Shown here in pieces: positions 12,601 through 21,600 of a DNA stretch of 64,000 bases. This DNA is from Marthasterias glacialis (taxonomy: Eukaryota > Echinodermata > Asteroidea > Forcipulatida > Asteriidae). The position numbers and the translations under genes are program-made. The first letter of the stretch is position 1; every line of letters starts with the position of its first letter. The notes below the pieces were generated by a model, which was given only the letters and a program-made list of their open reading frames with translations, made no database searches and was not told the origin of the DNA. The stretch spans positions 18,037,802 to 18,101,801 of the forward strand of contig OU452223.1 in NCBI GenBank assembly GCA_911728455.2. Reading direction: 5' to 3'.

Positions 12601-15600
12601 CAAGCGATAAGGTATAATTTCATCTCTTCCTGCATGATCACAGTTTTTTTTTTTATTGTTGTGTGATATCTACCATTTTATACCTATTTGTAAATATTAT
12701 TTTGTTCATAGTTTTGGTCGCCTGCAGGATTTGTTCTTTTCTGTTGAAGCATGGAAGTGTTCATTGATTTTAATTATTACAGGTTTTAAATTTAAAAAGA
12801 ATAAAACTGCATATTCAGGGCAGTATTAACTGATCAAGACTACTCTACTCTGAAAAGAAGCATTCTCTGCTTGGTAGGGTTATGGGATATGATTGTTCAT
12901 CAAATCTAGTTGTACAAGTGCCCGGGTATGACAGTTCAAAGTATTTGGTGTAATTGCATTCATAAATGAATGAGTTAAGTGGTGTGAATTTACCCCCCAG
13001 TTCCCCACCCAACATGTTTTTGTTATCATTAAAATTATAGTCATATTTATATTATACTATGTGCAGTTTTAGGTTCCTTTCACACTGGAATTACAAACCC
13101 TGGCAAATGCCCAGGTAACAGTCATTTCCCAGAAAAAAAGGTTACCCCTGCGTGGGAGTAGGGTTTAAGCATTATAACCCCCTGGGTTAGCATACTAAGT
13201 GTTCTGTTTACCAGTGGAAAAACTGCATTAAGTGTAAAATGAACAGGGGGTGACAGTGGGGTTCAAATTCCCCAGGAATTTCCTGGGGTTTTACTTCCTG
13301 GGAATTGGCTCAGTGGTGTGAAAGGGACTTTTTAGTGTGTGATATTCTTCGCTATAGTATTCCTGATACTATTATAGAGAAATAGCTCACATCTGAGTGT
13401 GTTTTTCTTAATACTTTCTTTAAAGCATGATTAAGTTGACAAACTCATGGTCTTGTTATATCGGGGATTCAAGTGTCAAAGCTTTGCATGGTGATCAAGA
13501 TGACGGTAAATCAAATGTTATTAGGCAATACAATTATGTAGCATGTCTCTTCATGGTAGACATGGTGTTTCAGATTGGAGGCAGTGTGAGGTTATGAATT
13601 AACTTTCAGTGTGGAGCTACAAACAGGCAGAGTAGTCAACCAGTATCCAGAAGAATTAGTGTAATTTAGGCTTCTCTCTGAACAGCGTTTCTAAGTACAC
13701 CCAAAACTTTACTGGAAATCTTTAAAATAGACAACCCATCTTGGTCTGAGAGAGGGAGACTGACGACTCTTTTGTTATCTGATTAGCTTCGTAGCTCCTT
13801 CCGAGCAGCCTTCAGTAGAAAGAAGAGAAGTGGCACGACGACGGATACAGAAGACTTGGAGAGTAACAGTTCCTTCCAGAGCGGTGGTTACCCTGCCAAC
13901 CAGCAACTGAAAACCTCAGCATCTACATCCGCGTAAGTAACAAATATGTCTTCATTTCTTTAATGATGGTGGTATTAAGCTTTCAATCAGTACTATAACG
14001 AAAGCAAGACAAAAAAACAGAATGACAAACATTTAGTTATTCAGCGTAACCATTGACTGTCACTTTGTATAGTTTAAACCATCAAACCCCCACCCCCTAA
14101 AAAACTTTGTTATGGTTAAAATGAAACTAACTTTTTTTTTCTTTTTTTTTTTTTTTTCTTTTTCTTTTTTTGTCATTTGATATTTAACATTTTTTCCAGC
14201 TTTTACCTGTTTAGGTGCACCCCATAGACACACAAACAAGCATTAACTCAAAAATGTCAAACAAAATCAGAAACACTCTGTCTATATACTTGTTTACATT
14301 CCCACATGGAAAAAAAGGAAAGCAGACCAAAACAATCCAAAATACAAACCAAAGACAGAATTAATTAAATGCAGTTACTCTAACCCTTTTATTTCTTCCC
14401 TCAGAATCTACGATGCCCAACAGAGTCAAGAGACGATTAATGACTTAAAGAGGAAACTAAGAGAGAAGGAGACCAAACTGACAGATATCAAGCTGGAAGC
14501 TCTAACCTCCCAACATCAACTGGATCAGATGAAAGAATCCATGAATAAAATGAAGGTATGAAGTAGTTTATAGACCCCCTTGAACTTAAATCCCAACTAC
14601 TCCCAACTCTCTGAAGAGTTGCGAAGACAAGGCCGCCCATGCCTCTGCTACAGAGACACAATCAAGAGAAATCTGACATGGAGGGAAATCGACACAAAGT
14701 CATGGTCATCCCTGGCAACCCCAAAGAGCCTACAGGAGAGCGGCTGTCAAGTAATGGAAGCAGTCTTTGTCGCTACGTGACTGACAACATGATGATGATG
14801 ATGAACTTACACCACACACGGCTACATTTTGCCCATGGTCTGCCATTTTGGGAGTCAAATTGCATGTTAAGATACAGGCCCAATGTTATGGCGCTGCTTG
14901 AGCAGAAAATAGTGCTTAACATTTTTCTGCTTACCGAAAATGAGCAGGATACCAGTCAGAAATGGTGCATGTTACATGGTATTTTGGCGGGTAACCTTAA
15001 TCTGGTAAGCATAATGTTGATGTGCTTAGCTACTTTTTGTGCTTGATAAGCAGCTCTTTGAAATTGGGCCATGCTGCCTAGCGAGGTTTGAGGAGACTCC
15101 ATGTATGTAAAACTCTCTGTATAAGTTGCATTGGTTCTGAAAAGAACCAATGGTTTGAGAGTTGTTGAACCACTGGTTCTTGTGAGAACCACCACAATTC
15201 ATAGAGAAAGTTTTATGTGCATGGTGTCTCCGCAAAACTCGCTAGATTGTATTCCCGCCATGTAAAGTTTCAAATTCTATGTATAGGATATAGTAGGATA
15301 TAAGAAGTAGTGTGCGTGTCGCCTAAAATGCACGCACTGCACAGTTTGTACAGGTAATCAAACTTTCAAAATGGCGTAACAAGATTTATCGTGGGTGATG
15401 TCGTCAGGTGATTCAGGTCAATAGGAAAAATTGTACTTCTCCCTGTCTCTTTCTTCCATCTTCTTCAGTAATTTTTTGTAACAAACAATTTCAAAAAGAC
15501 CATCGAAAACAAGAATTTTCCCGTTAGGATAGGAAGTTGGCTTTTGTAAACACAAACCAGTAACCACGTAACTGATCCTAAATTATGGTTTTGAACTTTT

Positions 15601-18600
15601 TTTGTAGGGATTGGGTATTGGGGCTTGACAGCATGAGTTCACAAAAAAGTACTCACAAGAATTCGTCCTAAATATATTTAATACCAACTTGAAATGGTTT
15701 ACCAACTTCCTACTTTTATCCTCCAGAGCGAGATGAACACACTGAAACAGGAGAATGAGCGTTTACAACGTCAGATGGTCGCTCAGCGATCCCTGGATGC
15801 AAGCTCATCTCAGGCATCTCTTAACTCACTTGGATCATCCAAGAGGCTCAGCCGAGACTCCCTCGAGAGACATCGACTTAGTATGAACTCTGACCATGGA
15901 AGTCTTGGTGAGTTGTTCTCTCTTTCTGTGTATATTGAAGTCCCTTTTATGTGTGGGGAGGAGGAGCTAGTAAAAAAAGTTTAATATCTGAAGTGCTATC
16001 GGTACAGGTTGATTAATACTGAAGAGACTATAGTGGCCACAAATGGCTTGTACCAAAATGCACATAGTGGCCAAAAATGGCCACAAACGGCATGACCTAT
16101 TTCCACTTAATCAAGAAGGTCAGAGTAAGGACATGTCCTGAATTGACATGAAAACAAAACTAAATTTTTGTTCTAGAGTATTTTTACTGCAAAAATTGTG
16201 TTCAAAAATTTAATTATTTTAACCATGTCTGGGCGTATGGTGGTGATTATACAGATATGCATGATCTCTAAAGAGTCAATTTTTAACATCAAATTTAAAA
16301 CTTTATTCCCATTATTGTGTTTAAAAGAAATTTTCAAAAATATTTATTGTTGATTTCTTGTTTCTCTCTTTTGTTTTAGATATTCTTCTTGACGACAACT
16401 CTGGTATGACCAACAACAGCCAGAGGATTATAGTGACTGTTGCTGTCAACAGTTTACCAGAAGCCGTCAAACAGACTGAGGTAATGACGATACCATGGTT
16501 TTAAAACTCGTTCATCCAGCTCATCGACCTGTCTGAAAATTACTTCCAATGTCTGGTAGAAAAATGAGTTCTAATAAGTCCAAATATTTCAAACGTGACT
16601 CAGAATGCCACCATGTCAAAGATGATGGTTTTCACGGAAGTGTTGTTAGTTTTGCTTAGAGCAAGAACAGAATCATCTAAGGGTTTCTCTTTTTATTTTT
16701 GATTTCAACAGAGCATAAGTAGTAAACAACAGGAAGTATTCATTGGAACAATAGGGATCAGCAGTAAGACAAACTGGGACACCCTGGATAGCGTCGTCAA
16801 GAGAATATTTAAGGTAAGTGTTAAAAGGTTGTTTCATGCGGGATTGTATGCTTAGTGGGGAAGGTTTCAATAATCAACCCATACAAAGAAAATTCGGTTC
16901 ACATACACTTCAGAAAGACTGAATAGAATGCAATAAACACTCAATTTTTCAAGTAATTTTCAGCACAATTGGAGCTCTTCTGTTCAGTAATGAGACAGCG
17001 TCTCCTCTCTAGGGGAAGCAATAAGCAATGCCAACGGTAATAGACCTTTATCATACTGTGGTCATCTGTGTCAGGTACCCTGTATACAACAGTGACAGTG
17101 GCATTGCTAATTCTTATATCATGAAAGGGACCAGACTATGTTTTCCTTCCAGCCTCAGTTTGGTTACATTGGGCAGAATAGAAGGAAAACAAGATGGCTG
17201 AACCATGACAAAGGTCAATTATATAACGACAGCATATTTGGAGATAACGAACTCTTTATTCTTCTTCTTTGGATCAAACAGGATACATTTTTCGGGGTGT
17301 GGGGGGATGAGAAATTGTCAAGAAAAACTAACAGCCCATTGATGAATATTTACTAAATTAGAACAGACGTGACAGATGACTTAAGGTAATATCTTTTTGA
17401 CCTCTGTCTGTTTTGCAGGAATATGTGCTTAGAATAGATCCAGTTACCAATCTCGGTCTCAGTGCAGAGAGTGTACATAGCTACGTCGTTGGTGAAATCT
17501 GTAGAACTAAGGATGCTGATCCTCCAGAGCTCTTGCCTTGTGGATACCTCGTTGGTGATAATACGTCCATCCAAATTCACGTTAAAGGTAAGTGAAACTC
17601 TGTCATCAGCAAAATATAATATTATTATTATACTATTAGTAGCTTTTCTCCTGAAGACAATCAGAGCATACTGATCGAAACATTGAGTTGTTTCACCACC
17701 GGTTCTTTTCAGAACCACCACAACTCATAAGAGAGATTTGTGTACATGGTGTTACTGCAAACCCATAATATTCTTATATTGCTATTATTATTTATACAGC
17801 CATTGACAAGAAAGCAACATCTATCTCTATCAGGGGAGCTGTCTTTGTTAAAATATTAATAATAAAGTTTATCTTTTGTTTATCATTTTACTTTTTTTAC
17901 ACTTGATGATATCTAAACCCACTTAACGCTTTTGAAACGGTTGCCCCTTGTCACACCAGAGAATTTGTTTGATTTTCCCTAGGTGTACAGCAGGGCCTAA
18001 TTTCATAGAGCTACTTAAGCACAACAAATAGCTAAGCACAAAACAACTTTGCTTACCAGGATAAGGTTACCAGCCAAAATACCATGTAACATGTACCAGT
18101 CTGTGACAGGTTTCCTGCTACTTTTTGCTTAGCAGAAACTTGTTCAGGAAAATATTTGGCTTGAGCATCTCTATGACATTGGGCTCTGAATACTTGTTAA
18201 TGTGAAACCTCAATCCCTTCACCCCCTTTTGAAATGATTGCCCCTCCTCACACCTGATCATTTCTTTTGGATTCTTTACAGGTGTACAGCAGAATAGTTG
18301 TGATTGTCTCGTCTTTGAGACTCTCATCCCTAAGCCCATCCTCCAGAGATACATCTCATTGCTCCTTGAACATCGCCGCATCATTCTCTGCGGACCAAGT
18401 GGAACAGGCAAGACCTTCTTGGCACAGAAGCTGGCTGATCACATCGTTCAGAGGTAAGACTCGAGACCTGTTCGTTTATTAAGAGAAAACTTCCTCTGTT
18501 TTTTGCTCTGCAGTAGAACTTTCTCGTAGTAGTTTTAACCTATACAAACATGTGTGGCAGTTCTTAGAGAAGTAAGCTGGCTGCTTTCATTCTTTGATTG

Positions 18601-21600
18601 TCATTGCTGTGATTATGGTGGTATACAGGGAACCCAACAAACTTGGGCTTTAAACATTGTTTACAAATTTGTTATTTCAGGAGTGGCAAGGAGCCGTCCG
18701 ATTCAACGATAGCCACCTTCAATGTTGACCATAAATCTAGCAAAGAGCTGAAACAGTACCTCACCAATGTAGCTGATCAGTGCGAGACAAAGTAAGAATC
18801 TTGGTGCTCTTTTTTTTTCAAAACTAGGCTGGACAGCGGCTCCGGCTTTGGCTCCATCTTCAAAACAACATCAGACAGAGCTGTAGCCATAGCCGGAGTC
18901 TCAGCCAAGGTTTGGAGAAAGCGGCTTACAGTCCGGTACCCTGAATGAAGTGCATTTAATTTAGGCTCAATGGTAACAGACTAAGTTTGAACAGACCCAA
19001 AATAAGATTTTAACAATATTAGGACTGGTGTAAAAATGGTACGTGAATTTCGTTTAAATGTCAGAATCTCAAGTGTCCAAATTGTTGCAAATTCTTTGTT
19101 CAAAATACCTGACTATTCAAAGTAAACATTTTCCTCATTTAAAAAAATGTATTAATGATTATTGCCCACAAATTGAAAACGGGGGCAGTTTTTGTTTGTT
19201 TTAGGAACGAGACTTAATATCACACAAGATTCTTGCAATCGAGCTTTACACTGTTTCTCATTCATAAAACTTTGAGTCAGTCCAGTCTCCTTGGATCCCA
19301 TTAACCTTCCCTCGTTAAACATCTCAAACATCTGAAACTTTATGAGCCTCGTCATCAAACTGTTGGTATAAGTAACACTGAGTATTTTCCTCTCCTCCTT
19401 TCCAGTGCAATGGATCTTCCATCTGTCATCATCTTAGATAACCTCCACCATGTTGGTTCCCTTGGAGACATCTTCAACGGTTTCCTTAGTTACAAATATC
19501 ACAAGTGTCCCTTTATTATTGGTACAATGAATCAAGCCACCTGCTCCTCTACAAATCTACAGCTCCATCATAACTTCAGGTTAGTATCTCGATCTTACAG
19601 GCTGTGACATCCTGCAGGTTTTTATTTTATTTTCTATTTTCAGTTTTTACTTCTAGGGGTGGGGTATGGGGCTCGAAATTTACTCTGGACAGCAGGCCCA
19701 AGGCCAGTGAGTTTAGTATCGGGCCGGTAAGCTCCTGACTGGACAAGTCGGGCGGTCTTGTGTTTTTCAATTCACTGTGTAATATCATTAATTAAAAAAA
19801 AAGAAAAATTGTTCAAATGTTGATTTGAGTCTGATAAACATCTTTCAATTCTTTTGAGTATCAAAGTGTACTTACCCATAAGACAGATGAGATAAATCTT
19901 CTCTTAGTGCTTGTTCAAATAAAAACAGTTTGTATGTTAAACTGTTAAACTCACTTTGACTCTAATAATAATAAATAAAAATAATAAATTTCCATTTATG
20001 TTGCGCAAATTCCATATTAACATGATTGAATGTGCATTACAATGTGTATAATCTATGCTCCAAACATGCTCAGAGGTGGCGCATTAAGCAGCCAAATCAG
20101 AAACACCGGGGCAAGCCCCTTCTCTTTAACGATAAGTGTTCTGGGTGTTTTATGTACATTACACAATGCACAGGACCTACAGTTTTACGTCCCATCCGAA
20201 AGACGTGGGCTTGACAAACCACCAACCATGACAGTACATGGAGTGGTCTCCCATCCAATTACTAACCACAGTCAATGAGGCTTAACTTGGCAGTACTACC
20301 AGTGGCTCTCCCGTTGCCCTTTTTCAGATTCTTTATTTTTATTTTTCGGTGTAATCACACCCATGCCCTCGAGTTACCTCTCATCCATCCTCTCTTTCCT
20401 GCAATCCAGATGGGTACTCTGTGCAAACCACATGGAGCCAGTCAAGGGCTTCCTCGGTCGCTTCCTACGTCGCAAGCTCGTCGAGACTGAAATCAAGGAG
20501 AACACGCGCAACAACGACTTGAACAAGATCATCGACTGGATCCCGAAGGTCTGGCAGCATTTGAACAAGTTCTTGGAGTCCCACAGCTCATCGGACGTTA
20601 CCATCGGACCCCGTCTATTCCTCTCCTGTCCTGTGGATCTTGCTGGGTCTCAGGTCTGGTTCACAGATCTCTGGAACTATTCCATCGTGCCGTATCTCTT
20701 GGAGGCTGTACGAGAAGGGTTGCAGGTTAGACTCGTGGTCAATTCATTTTTTTCCTTGAGATTCTTTGTTTTGAACATTTTAATGTGGATAGAAAGTTAA
20801 GAAAACCAGATTCAAAGTTCTACTGAATTCATTTGTTCCAAACAGCCAGTAGTTGTTCCAGATACCGGCATGGAATCAAGGAGGTACCTTTTGTAAGGGA
20901 GGGACCAACGATGTATTTTGTAGACAAACAGCTATATTCAGATTTTTCGTACGTTTGTTCTGTAATTTTGTCAGGAAGGCTAGCCAACCAGCTATCAGGG
21001 AAAGCCTTGGGATTTAAAAAAAAAAAAAAATTCTTAAAGAAAAATTTCCACATGAGAAGCTACTTGGGGTGTGGCCTATAAGATTTGATTTAGTCATAAT
21101 TTATTTGAATAATTTTGAACCACTTATCAAGTCATTTACACTTGCCCACTTTTTTATTTTACAGCTGTATGGAAGGAAAGCCACGTGGGAGGATCCAGCA
21201 GAGTGGGTGATTGACAGTTACTCATGGCAACCAACCAGCAGTCAGGATTGGCCCTCATTGCTACGATTACGACCAGAGGATGTCGGCTTTGATGGGTACA
21301 CCATGCACACTGGGGTCAAAGGTCAACAATCTGGCCAGAGTGACGCCGAAGGTGATCCATTGGTAAGTTCATTGTGAACTATTTTTTGTTCTAACACTAT
21401 CATAACTTTTTCTTATTACAACTAAAAAGTCATGAAATTTTAGCCAGTGTGTTGTAGCAACGCTAGATTCTTACTTTTACCTTTTTTTTACCATTTCGTA
21501 GGTATTTTCCAAGCTTGATTCTTACTTTTACCTTTTTTTACCATTTCGTAGGTACTTTACAAATAAAATCGATGGGATATTTGGGTTGGGTTTTTTTAGC

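Noticed and set aside
20026..20278. Two open frames of 62-82 codons
   Set aside because: They fall inside a dispersed repeat in a NAV intron.
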